DNA of 64,000 nt from JBCCCJ01 sp039029315 (lineage in GTDB: Bacteria; Bacteroidota; Bacteroidia; J057), in assembly GCA_039029315.1 (NCBI GenBank), contig JBCCGK010000058.1, positions 8,041 to 72,040 of the forward strand, written 5' to 3'. The notes beneath the pieces were generated by a model, which was not told the origin of the DNA, ran no database searches, and worked only from the letters and a program-made list of their open reading frames with translations. Position numbers and translations under genes: made by a program. Shown here in pieces: positions 18,089-26,966 of the stretch (position 1 is its first letter; the number at the start of each line of letters is the position of its first letter).

Positions 18089-19153
18089 ATGAATTCAGAC
18101 CGAACCACAGCGTTGGTGTTAACCCTTACTGAATTACCCGGAATCCAGGCGAAAACAGCTCATGGCCTGATTCGAGATTCTGAGAGATTCGAGATCCTGG
18201 GAGTCATTGATCATGCTCATGCTGGACAAGACGCAGGCGAAGTCGTAGATGGGGTCCACATGGGGATTCCTGTGGTCAATTCCAGAGTTGAATTTGAAGC
18301 GCAATCAGGCAAAAAGGCAGATCATCTGGTGATCGGTGTCGCCAATGTCGGCGGCATGTTGAGTAGGGAATGGTTTCCCATCATCGAAGATTGTCTTGAA
18401 CAAGGCATGTCGATTGTCTGTGGAATGCATGAATTTCTGACAGATATCCCACGATTTGTTGAGCTATCGGAGAAACATGGAGGCAAGCTCATCGATGTGC
18501 GCAAGCCAAAACGGATGCAGGAGCTTCATTTCTGGACAGGTGCTATTCACAGTGTCCCGGCAGCCAAAATCGCAGTGATGGGGACAGATTGTGCCATCGG
18601 GAAACGGACACTGACCCGATTGTTGATGCACGCCTGCCGGGAAGCTGGCTTGAAAACCGACCTGATTTACACGGGACAAACTGGTTGGATGCAAGGAGGA
18701 AAATACGGCTTTGTGTTAGACGCTGTGCTGAATGATTTTGTCGCTGGAGAATTGGAACATGCCATTGTTACCTGCTATGAAGAAACTAAATCGGATGTGA
18801 TTCTGATTGAAGGACAAGCGGCTTTGCGCAATCCCAGTGGACCTTGTGGGTCAGAATTTTTGGTCTCAGGTGATGCAAAGGGAGTGATTTTGGTACATGC
18901 GCCGGGGAGACCCTATCACAAAGGCTGGAAAGAAGTAGATCGGAAAATTGCCCCTTTGGCGACTGAAGTGGCACTCGTTCATATGTATGGGTCAGAAGTG
19001 CTGGGCATTGGACTCAATACCGCTGGATTAAGCCTCGATCAAGCAAGAGAATGGCAAGCACGTTATGAAGATGAGTTGGGGCTACCAGTTGTCTTGCCAC
19101 TAGATGGAGGAGTGGAAGCGCTGATCCCAAATGTGAAGGCATTGGTGAAGTGA
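18089..19153 (+). CDS. dgcN: DUF1611-family protein, D-glutamate N-acetyltransferase DgcN-like
   Basis: A 354-residue protein of the DUF1611 family. It has an N-terminal Rossmann-like domain (about 1-150, with VIGVANVGG) and a C-terminal P-loop-like domain with GTDCAIGKRT (165-174), then YTGQTGWMQG and EGQAALRNPSG. The ATG at 18089 is used; a TTG two codons upstream is also in frame. In marine bacteria a member of this family (DgcN) N-acetylates D-glutamate and works with an enolase-superfamily partner. That partner type is present at 23349, but here a three-gene minus-strand block separates them. The enzymatic role is inferred from the family. Confidence 0.75.
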   Translation: MNSDRTTALVLTLTELPGIQAKTAHGLIRDSERFEILGVIDHAHAGQDAGEVVDGVHMGIPVVNSRVEFEAQSGKKADHLVIGVANVGGMLSREWFPIIEDCLEQGMSIVCGMHEFLTDIPRFVELSEKHGGKLIDVRKPKRMQELHFWTGAIHSVPAAKIAVMGTDCAIGKRTLTRLLMHACREAGLKTDLIYTGQTGWMQGGKYGFVLDAVLNDFVAGELEHAIVTCYEETKSDVILIEGQAALRNPSGPCGSEFLVSGDAKGVILVHAPGRPYHKGWKEVDRKIAPLATEVALVHMYGSEVLGIGLNTAGLSLDQAREWQARYEDELGLPVVLPLDGGVEALIPNVKALVK

Positions 19154-19171
19154 GGAGCAAAAAGGATTGAA

Positions 19172-20614
19172 TTAGGGGAGAAATAGGTCATCCAGACTTA
19201 ACTCTTTATCTACCCAACCTTTGCTCTGCTCGTTTGGCAATAAGCCAAAAGGCGTAATGAAGGTCAAAAAGATTTGCTTTTTTGTTTGAGCGTAATACTT
19301 GAACAAGGCTATCTTTCTATTAATTGCCTTTGCGTATGATTTTGTAAGAATGAATTCAGAACTTGAAAACTTGATCTCAAAGAGATTGATGATTTTATCA
19401 TTCCTGTCAATCAAAAGATCAATCTGGCATCCATCCATATCTTCTGATCCCGGATGATAATAGGATGAATGCGTAGAATATATCCCTGAAATGCCTAAAG
19501 ATTGTTTGATTTGCGGAAGATGTTTCAAACAAATATTTTCAAAAGCATATCCACTCCAGGCATTATATGTTGGTGTTTGAGAAAAATTTTTCCAAATACC
19601 TAGTCCTTCATGTTTTAGTTTCTGGATAAATTTCAAATAGAAAAGAGAATATTCATCTGTTAATCTATACCGTAGCTCTCGCTTTTTTTTGCCGAAAGGA
19701 AGATATTCAGAAATAAAATCAGATTGCAATAGTTCACTTAATGTCTTGCTCAAGCCTCCCCCTTTCGGAATTCCTGTGCTGTCACTAATTTCCTTTCTAC
19801 TATGCCCAGATAGGCGAGCGGCTAGTTGGTGAATGATAGCAATATGATTTTCTGGGCGATCAAACAATGAAGGATATAATTGTTGGAATTCATCATATAA
19901 CATGCCGTTTGAAGAATCAAAACATATTCTGTCAATGTTTTGTGCTACACTTTCTCCTTTACGAATTTCTTTTAAATAGTGAGGGATGCCTCCTGTAACC
20001 ATATAAAGTTCGACAATTTGGTATCGTTCGACTATTATCCTTCGTTCCTGTAAAAATGACTCTACTTCAAATAAAGTAAATGGACGTAATCTGATCCGTT
20101 TCGTAATGCGATTGTATAAACCGCCTTTGTCATGTACAACCTTTTGAATCATCCAGGAAGCTGCTGATCCACAGATCACTACCACGACCTGATTCTTAAC
20201 AGCCCAGCTGTTCCAGAAAAATCCAAATGCTTTTAAAAATCCTGATTTATGTGAAGCTAGCCATGGAAGCTCATCGAAGAAAATAATTCGTTTCCTATCC
20301 TTTTTTATTCTTTCTAAATACAAAATCAATAACCTGAATGCCTCCAACCAAGTAGATGGAGGGGCTATGGGTAAGGGAGAACGAGTGTATAGATTTAGGA
20401 CAATAGCGAAGTTCTCAAGTTGTTCTTTTTTACTTGCATGTTGAATCCCTGTGATCTCAAAGTCAATATCTTTTCTATATGTAGTTTGTACCAAGAAGGT
20501 CTTGCCTACTCTTCTACGCCCAATCACGGAAATCAACTCCGATTCATTACTTTCCAGGGCATCTTTTAATATTGACACCTCATTTTTTCTGCCAACAAGT
20601 GTAGAATATTTCAT
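19172..20614 (-). CDS. AAA-family ATPase with C-terminal nuclease-like (DUF234-type) domain
   Basis: A 480-residue ATPase of the archaeal/bacterial 'ATPase + DUF234' type. The start MKYSTLVGRKNEVSILKDAL leads into Walker A GRRRVGKTFLV (about 32-42) and Walker B IIFFDELPWLA (about 112-122). A helical region includes the family motif YMVTGGIPHYL, followed by a winged-helix segment (SRKEISDSTGIPKGGGLSKTLSELLQSDFI). The C-terminus has a restriction-endonuclease-like pattern D-G-CQIDLLIDR...LFEIKFS (D-x13-E-x-K). The gene is more AT-rich than its neighbours, has paired inverted repeats at its 5' end, and lies in the block that separates dgcN from the epimerase gene, so transfer is likely. The role of this family is not established. 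Confidence 0.85.
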   Translation of the reverse strand: MKYSTLVGRKNEVSILKDALESNESELISVIGRRRVGKTFLVQTTYRKDIDFEITGIQHASKKEQLENFAIVLNLYTRSPLPIAPPSTWLEAFRLLILYLERIKKDRKRIIFFDELPWLASHKSGFLKAFGFFWNSWAVKNQVVVVICGSAASWMIQKVVHDKGGLYNRITKRIRLRPFTLFEVESFLQERRIIVERYQIVELYMVTGGIPHYLKEIRKGESVAQNIDRICFDSSNGMLYDEFQQLYPSLFDRPENHIAIIHQLAARLSGHSRKEISDSTGIPKGGGLSKTLSELLQSDFISEYLPFGKKKRELRYRLTDEYSLFYLKFIQKLKHEGLGIWKNFSQTPTYNAWSGYAFENICLKHLPQIKQSLGISGIYSTHSSYYHPGSEDMDGCQIDLLIDRNDKIINLFEIKFSSSEFILTKSYAKAINRKIALFKYYAQTKKQIFLTFITPFGLLPNEQSKGWVDKELSLDDLFLP

Positions 20615-20619
20615 TATCT

Positions 20620-20709
20620 CTCGCCTTAAGTGATGAAAATAAGAACTTAAGGCGAGATATGAAAAAATATCCCTCGCCTTAAGTGGGAAAAATTAGGAGA
20701 TAAGGCGAG
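20620..20709. repeat. Two successive inverted repeats of CTCGCCTTA(AG) at the ATPase 5' end
   Basis: CTCGCCTTAAG occurs at 20620-20630 and 20673-20683, and its reverse complement at 20646-20656; a shortened complement TAAGGCGAG is at 20701-20709. They form two hairpins with spacers of 15 and 17 bp, and the same-strand copies are 53 bp apart. The first begins 5 bp before the ATPase start codon (20612-20614). Position and symmetry suggest an operator, 5'-UTR structure or recognition site. This is not a CRISPR array because units are short and alternate in orientation. Confidence 0.7.
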
Positions 20710-20734
20710 AGATTAGAGAAAGTAATGGTCGCTT

Positions 20735-20933
20735 TCAATCAAAAATCATCCCCTTTGGATTGATTCTCCAGTGATACTTTTGTGCTTCTCCAAAATCATT
20801 AAAATCCATCCGCTCTCCTTTTTCGATTTCACAGAATGCGCGATACATCTGACCAGCAGCAATGTCTGGCTGCATTCTTCCCACACCTTTACAGAATCCA
20901 GGAATGGAGGCATATTCGATCTTCGGACCTACT
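20735..20933 (-). pseudogene. Out-of-frame C-terminal segment of the SH3 protein gene
   Basis: Immediately after the stop of the SH3-domain gene (20934-20936), another minus-strand frame reads about 65 sensible codons to a TGA at 20735-20737. It includes GPKIEYASIPGFCKGVGRMQ, AAGQMYRAFCEIEKGERM and ends WRINPKGMIFD. The frame is offset by one base from the SH3 frame and has no start codon before the internal Met. The simplest reading is that a one-base indel near 20936-20945 split one gene of about 285 codons. A sequencing error or programmed frameshift are alternatives. Confidence 0.6.
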
Positions 20934-21599
20934 CTATGGCCGCCATATCAAGCGTTGTTGCACACCTTGTTTATTCAAGACCCAAAAGAGTTCATAGCCG
21001 CCTGCACCATCGCTATGCATTTGACGGACAAAATAGGTGTCTCCCTGTCGATGGGCCCAGTATCTCTCTGAGAATTCAAATAGATCTTCAAAGAAGATGG
21101 AAGGGATCTGAAAAGATTCCCCATTTATGGTATAACTGATCCCATTCACCTGACTTTTTGGAAGTCCACCATCTGTTCCCCAAAATGGTCGACCATTGAT
21201 AGCAATTATCCATCCTTCTTGGGATTTGGAGAGTCTTTTTTTGAATGGATCAAATGACGATAAAGAACAATCAAATGAAAAATTCTGTTTATCCGCTTGA
21301 GGCACATCATCGAGTTTTTTGATTCTTGACAAATGCATATATCCCTCGATAGATGATTCCTGACAAGCCATTGAATAGGGATTGCTAAAGATGGATACCA
21401 TTCCCCAGTCTTTTTCTACTACATCATAGACAACAAACAATTCATTCTCAAAAACCTGAACAAGCACTTCCGAGGAGGAATTGGGAGCTTTGCGGACATT
21501 GGTATAACCATCAGGATCTTGAATGATCGCAAAATGAAACTGACTCCAGGCAAAGGAGACGAAGAAAAAAAGGAAACAGCAAGAGATAAGTGGTTTCAT
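20934..21599 (-). CDS. Secreted SH3-like domain protein (probably frameshifted at its 3' end)
   Basis: A 221-residue exported protein with signal peptide MKPLISCCFLFFFVSFAWSQ. A bacterial SH3 (SH3b) domain covers roughly residues 25-95 (DPDGYTNVRKAPNSSSEVL is the typical N-V-R-x-x-P/A-S-x-x-S-x-V/I pattern). The C-terminal half contains INGRPFWGTDGG and RYWAHRQGDTYFVRQM and matches no domain I know. SH3b domains usually bind cell-wall or peptide ligands. Coding sequence appears to continue in another frame after the stop (see 20735-20933), so the natural protein may be about 285 residues. Confidence 0.7.
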   Translation of the reverse strand: MKPLISCCFLFFFVSFAWSQFHFAIIQDPDGYTNVRKAPNSSSEVLVQVFENELFVVYDVVEKDWGMVSIFSNPYSMACQESSIEGYMHLSRIKKLDDVPQADKQNFSFDCSLSSFDPFKKRLSKSQEGWIIAINGRPFWGTDGGLPKSQVNGISYTINGESFQIPSIFFEDLFEFSERYWAHRQGDTYFVRQMHSDGAGGYELFWVLNKQGVQQRLIWRP

Positions 21600-21712
21600 T
21601 ATTTGACGAGTTGGAAAACCTGGTCCAGAACGACATCTTTTCCTTTGAGTCGATGTGTGAAACTAAGAAAATATCTGGCAAATGACTTTCCTGAACAAAG
21701 GTGATGGTCGAA

Positions 21713-23053
21713 TCAGGGAGCGGCCAGAAGCAGTAATTTTTTTGTGATGCGAGAGTGAGTCTTCTGATCAATGAGCAGGACAGAATATATACCAGCTGAT
21801 AATTTACCTAAATCAATCCGGGTTCCAGCAAGCACATCCTTCTTATGAGAAACGACCTGCCCCAAATGATTCAGAATAGTTACATCCGACTGTTCTATCC
21901 CGCTTATGCTAACCTGCTGCGTGGTCGGGTTAGGAGAAAGAACAATGTCCTCTGATTGCGGAAGTGGAGAATCCAAACCTAGTGACGAAAGAGAAGAGGC
22001 AAATCCTATTCCCCATTGATATTCATCCAGGCTGTTGACCATCCCCAATTGTGTATCGTCTAGATCTCTGCCAGTATACCACATCTGAAATTGTTGGTTT
22101 GTCGGATGGTAGAGGACGCTTGGATGAGAAGCCCAAAAGGCATCCCAACTGCCTGAGGGACCGACTTCCAGAACGGGATTGATAGTCGCCTTGCTCCAAT
22201 GAATTCCATCTATACTATGTGCATATCCGACAGAAAACAATTCCATAGACCAGCTATCCAAAGCAGAATACCACATGAGATATGTATTGTCATACCTGAG
22301 AACACTTGGTTCCGCTACAGAAGCAGAATCCCAATTATTTTGTGAGCCTGGAATCAGAATCGCTTCGACATGTTTGTCCCAATTGATTCCGTCAAGCGAA
22401 GTCGCATATCCAATTCCTGCGCCTCCATCACTTGGATTTCCATTGAAAGAGAGATCCACGGAAGCATACCACATTTTGAAAGTATCTCCATCCTGAATGA
22501 CAGATGGGCTTGAAAGGAATAGCTCATCCCAGCCTTGATCATCAGCTTTCATGACCGGATTGTTGGGATACTTGGTCCAGTTGATTCCATCTGGAGATGT
22601 GGAATAGCCAATTTGATGATCCAATATGTTGGCTTGCGGATTCTTTCTCCCCGCATACCACATCTTGTATCGTTCGTTTGCAGGAGCAGTCATGTCTTTG
22701 AGGACAGTTGGCGTTTCTACTCCATCTGCATCGAAATCCGAGACATCCGTACTGATATCTACAACTGGATTGGCAGGATGTTCTGTCCATGACAAGCCGT
22801 CTAATGACCAGGCATATCCGATACGGACATGAGCAACCGTATCAGAATTCATGGTCCAGCCACTTCCAGCAAACCACATTTTGAGAGTATCATTGTCCAG
22901 CATCACATATGGGTCAGCACTTGCCAGGCCATTCCAGCTTGGAAAACTCGCAGAATGAGGCAACACCGGACTCAGATGTTTTACCCAGGCCGTTTGTGTG
23001 AAAACTGAATTGAATAAGGCAAGCAAGGACAAGGTAGAAATCAAGTATTTCAC
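21713..23053 (-). CDS. Secreted five-bladed beta-propeller protein with T9SS sorting domain
   Basis: A 446-residue protein from a GTG at 23051-23053, chosen because it gives a direct signal peptide (KYLISTLSLLALFNSVFTQ); the open frame reaches 23167 but the extra 38 codons are low-complexity and look non-coding. The mature part has repeated blades with [KRQ]-x-M-W-Y-[AST]-[GA] and IGYA/TS.DGI.W motifs, as in the GH43/GH32/GH130 glycosidase-like propeller superfamily. I cannot confirm catalytic acids. The C-terminus (LSPNPTTQQVSISG..., AGIYSVLLIDQ) is a type-A T9SS sorting domain, so it should reach the cell surface or medium. A carbohydrate-binding or -cleaving role is inferred. Confidence 0.78.
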   Translation of the reverse strand: MKYLISTLSLLALFNSVFTQTAWVKHLSPVLPHSASFPSWNGLASADPYVMLDNDTLKMWFAGSGWTMNSDTVAHVRIGYAWSLDGLSWTEHPANPVVDISTDVSDFDADGVETPTVLKDMTAPANERYKMWYAGRKNPQANILDHQIGYSTSPDGINWTKYPNNPVMKADDQGWDELFLSSPSVIQDGDTFKMWYASVDLSFNGNPSDGGAGIGYATSLDGINWDKHVEAILIPGSQNNWDSASVAEPSVLRYDNTYLMWYSALDSWSMELFSVGYAHSIDGIHWSKATINPVLEVGPSGSWDAFWASHPSVLYHPTNQQFQMWYTGRDLDDTQLGMVNSLDEYQWGIGFASSLSSLGLDSPLPQSEDIVLSPNPTTQQVSISGIEQSDVTILNHLGQVVSHKKDVLAGTRIDLGKLSAGIYSVLLIDQKTHSRITKKLLLLAAP

Positions 23054-23348
23054 GGAATAATTGGTTGTAGCTACTGAAAAAAAGGAGGCTTCAGATTGGT
23101 AAGCCCTTATTGGAGCTTCTGTCTGTGAGGTCGAAGCATTGGCTGGCCTATGTCCTCTCACACTCAACAGAGAATCAATTGGATGACAATTGGACCTTTA
23201 TTTTGGGAGGAAGTTTAATGGAAAGATCATGAATTGGGATTCAGTGCCGGATCCTTGGATGAAAGGTACAATAGATCCATAAAAAAGCTTACCTTTTCCA
23301 TTTGATAGTCCAATACTTACTGCTTCATTTAACTGTCTTTCTATTTCT

Positions 23349-24419
23349 ATGAAAATCACCTCTATTACCGCTGAAAAAATCGCTCTCGGCTTGACGAGAC
23401 CTTATTCTATTGCATACAAAACTGTAACGGATGTATCGATTTGCAAACTTGTTGTACAATTGGAAAACGGTTGGCGTGGTTTGGGGGCCTGTAATCCCAG
23501 CAAACAGGTTGTCGGTGAAGGCTTGGATGATACTTTGGCAGCCTTGACGGAGGAGAGGTTAGCTCCCTTGATTGGTAGAGACATTCGTCATCTTCCGCAG
23601 CTATGTCAGGATATTCAAACCCTGTTTCCAATGATGCCAGGCGTGCAAGTCGCCCTTGATATTGCCTTTCATGATTTGTTTTCCCGATACCTGGATGTAC
23701 CATTGGTAGACTATCTGGGACGAAAACACAAGAGCATGGCTACCTCTATTACCATCGGAATCAAGAATGTAGAAGGTACCCTTGAAGAAGCACAGGAGTA
23801 TCGGGACAGAGGGTTTCGGATTCTTAAGGTAAAACTCGGAAATGACCTGCATCAAGACCTGGCGCGCTTGAAGGCATTGCGCGCTACTTTCGGGAATCAG
23901 ATGGGAATTCGTGTAGATGCCAATCAGGGATATTCTGCGGAAGAGGTGCGACAGTTTCACACAGCGACTGCTGGAATGGAGCTGGAATTGGTGGAGCAAC
24001 CCATGCCAGCCCAAGACATTGGTGGAATGAAGGCTTTGCCAGAAGAGGTTCGACACACCATTGCGGCAGATGAATCCTTGATCCATTCGGCGGATGCGGA
24101 TGTACTTGCAGCAGACCCCAAAGCCTGTGGTGTTTTCAACATCAAACTCATGAAATGCGGCGGAATTTATGAAGCCATGCGTATCGCCGAAGTAGCACGA
24201 CTTCGTAACATCGCTCTGATGTGGGGCTGCAATGATGAAAGTATCATCAGTATTACGGCAGCTTTGCATGCAGCATTTGCTTGCGCGAACACCAGGTATA
24301 TCGACCTCGATGGAAGCCTGGATCTGGCCGAAGACATCGTCTCAGGAGGATTTGTGATTAAGGATGGAATGATGTCCATTGCAGGAGGTCCAGGATTGGG
24401 ACTCAAAGAGATTCGTTGA
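23349..24419 (+). CDS. Enolase-superfamily epimerase: L-Ala-D/L-Glu epimerase or DgcA-type N-acetyl-Glu racemase
   Basis: A 356-residue enolase-superfamily enzyme of the muconate-lactonising subgroup. The catalytic K-x-K is at Lys160/Lys162 (ILKVKLG). Metal ligands are Asp190 (VDANQGY), Glu216 (VEQP) and Asp241 (AADES), and the second-face base is Lys266 (NIKLMKCGG). Residues 319-321 read D-L-D. A D-x-D at this place binds the alpha-ammonium group of dipeptides in L-Ala-D/L-Glu epimerases, which favours epimerising murein-derived L-Ala-D-Glu. The DgcN-like gene nearby instead suggests the DgcA reaction (N-acetyl-D-Glu to N-acetyl-L-Glu). Its 3' end overlaps the convergent YiiX-like gene by 17 bp. 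Confidence 0.85.
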   Translation: MKITSITAEKIALGLTRPYSIAYKTVTDVSICKLVVQLENGWRGLGACNPSKQVVGEGLDDTLAALTEERLAPLIGRDIRHLPQLCQDIQTLFPMMPGVQVALDIAFHDLFSRYLDVPLVDYLGRKHKSMATSITIGIKNVEGTLEEAQEYRDRGFRILKVKLGNDLHQDLARLKALRATFGNQMGIRVDANQGYSAEEVRQFHTATAGMELELVEQPMPAQDIGGMKALPEEVRHTIAADESLIHSADADVLAADPKACGVFNIKLMKCGGIYEAMRIAEVARLRNIALMWGCNDESIISITAALHAAFACANTRYIDLDGSLDLAEDIVSGGFVIKDGMMSIAGGPGLGLKEIR

Positions 24420-25884
24420 TGGCGACTCTTGCCAATTTGACCAATTCCCAATAAGGAGGACGATAGCCATATTCCGCTTGAAATTCCTCTGCCAGGAGAT
24501 AGACGCGGTCTCTGACTTGCTGATGTCGATCTGTAAAGGATTGTACGCGCAAGGCGGTTGAAGCACTCATGCCCTCCGGAATCGGTCCCACCTTGCCAAA
24601 CATATTGAGCAGCATGCTGTATCCTTTGGCCAGTCGGCCGACAGGTAACATCCAGATCGAAAAGGGTAGCCCCTGACCTGCATCAGCCCCTTCCAGCATC
24701 ACATCAATGGTGGCATTGTCCACATGATCCTGATAGAGGGTTTCTGGATCTCGCCATTCTGCGACCACTGATAACTGAGGATCATATTCCAGATCAGAGG
24801 GTTCGTGGGTCTCAAAATGTTCGACCCCAATCAAGGACAGCCATCGCAATAATCCCGGAGCAGAAATGGTGGAAATCCCCATCCAAAGATCGATGCCGTT
24901 CTTGGCATAAACCGTGGACGCTACCTCGGAGCAAAACTGCTTGTCTGGATCTTGCCAGTCCATGGCAAAATCATATGGGATGTGGCGTTGATCGGCATCA
25001 TCAAGTGCTTGTCTGGCCGCTTGGTGGGGGAGGAGTGGATTGACCTGAACCGATTTCAAATCGGGACGTGTTCGCAATACCAGTATTCGGAGTTTTTTGT
25101 CTTTGAGGTAGGTTTCAAGGTCAGCTACCTTCACCCCGGATTCTATATGGGCTTCAATGATTGATGCTGTATGAGTGGTCTCATCGACATGTGCGAGCGC
25201 CACATGCGAGAAGTTGCCAGGAAAATTATTCCCACGAGCGATCAGCGCAGAGGTGGCAGCGCCTCCTCTGGACAGCAGAATGTCGCCACTGTGAATCTTT
25301 ACTCCAAGAATACTGGCCATCGGACTTTGGGAGGAAATGCCTTCCCCGGCCAATAAGGGTTGTACCCTCTCCGGTGGAGCTTGCAACATGACTTCTTCCA
25401 GGGCTGCCCGACTCCCATACAGGAGGCGATACAAGGCAATCCGAGCTTGCTGATTGTTAGCGATATCCCAATAGATGGATTGTTGTTTGAGCCAGGATCT
25501 CAATTGGGCACAATGACGCGAAAAGTCGGGTAGACGATCATAACAGACAGCAACAGAGGGCGCAATCGCAAAGACTGCCTGCTCCAGTTGACGCAATCTG
25601 GGATCATCGGCAGCTAGTCGTCGGTCTTTCAGGCTATCCAGCAACTCTTCGAATACTGCTAGCTGTTGGTCGAGTTGAGGCGCAATCGTTTTGCATCCGA
25701 CTGCCTTTGCTTGCAGAAAGCTGCTTTCCAGATTTTCCCAAATGGCATCTTGATTCCAGACAAAAGGCTCTCCTTCTGGTTTGGGTGGGAGGGGAGGCGT
25801 AGAATCAGGAATAAGGAGGATTCCGTATAGGATCACTATTCCCAATAAAATCGCAAGAATCATAAAACGGCGATTGCGTAACAT
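24403..25884 (-). CDS. YiiX/YebB-like NlpC/P60-superfamily cysteine hydrolase, membrane-anchored
   Basis: A 493-residue protein with one N-terminal transmembrane helix (about 8-25) followed by a Pro-rich linker, so the body should lie in the periplasm. Residues 40-190 are helical. From residue 198 the sequence follows the permuted papain-like YiiX pattern: HSGDILLSRGG (198-208), catalytic-type His227 in NFSHVAL, EAHIESGV, and Cys318 in KQFCSEVASTVY. Members hydrolyse amide or ester bonds, with suggested targets in peptidoglycan peptides or lipids. Convergent overlap with the epimerase gene and a nearby NlpC-like lipoprotein fit a murein-peptide theme, but the substrate is inferred. Confidence 0.78.
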   Translation of the reverse strand: MLRNRRFMILAILLGIVILYGILLIPDSTPPLPPKPEGEPFVWNQDAIWENLESSFLQAKAVGCKTIAPQLDQQLAVFEELLDSLKDRRLAADDPRLRQLEQAVFAIAPSVAVCYDRLPDFSRHCAQLRSWLKQQSIYWDIANNQQARIALYRLLYGSRAALEEVMLQAPPERVQPLLAGEGISSQSPMASILGVKIHSGDILLSRGGAATSALIARGNNFPGNFSHVALAHVDETTHTASIIEAHIESGVKVADLETYLKDKKLRILVLRTRPDLKSVQVNPLLPHQAARQALDDADQRHIPYDFAMDWQDPDKQFCSEVASTVYAKNGIDLWMGISTISAPGLLRWLSLIGVEHFETHEPSDLEYDPQLSVVAEWRDPETLYQDHVDNATIDVMLEGADAGQGLPFSIWMLPVGRLAKGYSMLLNMFGKVGPIPEGMSASTALRVQSFTDRHQQVRDRVYLLAEEFQAEYGYRPPYWELVKLARVAINESL

Positions 25885-25943
25885 GAGTCAGTCGTTAGGA
25901 CGAATGATTTCTCAAGTTACGCAATCCATTGAGTATGAAAAAA

Positions 25944-26723
25944 TTATTCCAAAACGATCCCTGTTCCCCATCCATCATATTCTCCTGCACAAGACTCTGC
26001 AAGGCGCATAAGTTGGAGAACCACATCGTCAATGGAGGCGGGATCTACTCGATCTACACGAGAGATCATCAAGCTATAAGGAAGACCGCTTGAGTCATGT
26101 CGCACCCCTTGTGAACAGATGGTGAACCGCTGATGATGGATTTGTGAGATGAATCGTGTGCGAGAAGGTTCATCAGGAAAATAGAGAAAATGTTCTACCT
26201 CTCTGGCCTGGCTCAGGTTATCTCCATGTTGTTCCAGCTTCTCAATGACTCTTCGATTGAGAATGGACTGATATTCCTGGGAAGATGGATAAAGGAATTC
26301 TCGATAAAAATTCCACTTGGGATCTGTGTTGGAGGAAGAAGTATATTGATGTCCTGAAAAACTCTCCATGACCTCTTCGATCACACCGTCGAAGTCAATA
26401 GAGGATTGACAATAAAAATAAAAAATTCGATGCGAACGAGATGTGTTTCTGGCGACATACAAGCCGCCAAGATTTACAGACATATGTTCGGATAACCTGT
26501 CCTCCATGACATACAGGATTTCTGCCTCTCCAGGATTTGTCAGTCCAAATTCATTCGGATCATTGAGCTTCACGGTTACCTGCACCAATTCCGTTTTGCC
26601 CAAGATAGGGATATGTGGAGAGAGTGCGAGATCAAGCATGATCGATGCGGGCTGATTTTCAACTGTGCAGAAATAGAAATCCCATTCTGGTAGGGAGTAG
26701 GGTGCGGTTTTTTGATTTTTCAT
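25944..26723 (-). CDS. DUF695-RraB fusion protein
   Basis: A 259-residue cytosolic protein. The N-terminal part (about 10-140; EWDFYFCTVENQPASIMLDLAL, SGHQY) fits DUF695. The C-terminal part (about 165-255; HFLYFPDEPSRTRFISQIHH, PYSLMISRVDRVD, LAESCAGEYDGWGTGIV) fits the RraB family, whose E. coli member inhibits RNase E. Bacteroidota use RNase E/G-type enzymes, so a role in RNA turnover is possible but not shown. Genes with this fusion are common in Bacteroidota. It lies in the seven-gene minus-strand run, 59 bp from the YiiX-like gene. Confidence 0.75.
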   Translation of the reverse strand: MKNQKTAPYSLPEWDFYFCTVENQPASIMLDLALSPHIPILGKTELVQVTVKLNDPNEFGLTNPGEAEILYVMEDRLSEHMSVNLGGLYVARNTSRSHRIFYFYCQSSIDFDGVIEEVMESFSGHQYTSSSNTDPKWNFYREFLYPSSQEYQSILNRRVIEKLEQHGDNLSQAREVEHFLYFPDEPSRTRFISQIHHQRFTICSQGVRHDSSGLPYSLMISRVDRVDPASIDDVVLQLMRLAESCAGEYDGWGTGIVLE

Positions 26724-26966
26724 AGTGCAATACTGGAACTATGTTGGCTGGAGAATTGCACATGCGGATACGCATTGGCCCACCAGCGAGTGAGTCAAAA
26801 TGGTAGCGCTCGACACGTAAGAACGAACCAGAGAGTTGGGGATAGGTTTCTGATATACAGGAAGACGCTCTGGCTTTCTTTTCCAAAGATACTCAACCGA
26901 CTTTCAGCTGATACCTTTGCAGGGGTAAATGGTTACATCTTGTACGAATCCGGTTCGAATTCCTGT

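Noticed and set aside
20618..20711. Possible CRISPR array
   Set aside because: The four units are only 9-11 bp and alternate in orientation with 15-17 and 16 bp gaps; no cas gene is nearby.
23054..23167. 38-codon upstream extension of the T9SS propeller gene
   Set aside because: The stretch is polar and low-complexity and would bury the signal peptide; the GTG at 23053 is a better start.
26659..26886. 75-codon minus-strand frame between the DUF695-RraB and NlpC-like genes
   Set aside because: Overlaps the start of the DUF695-RraB gene and has no recognisable pattern.
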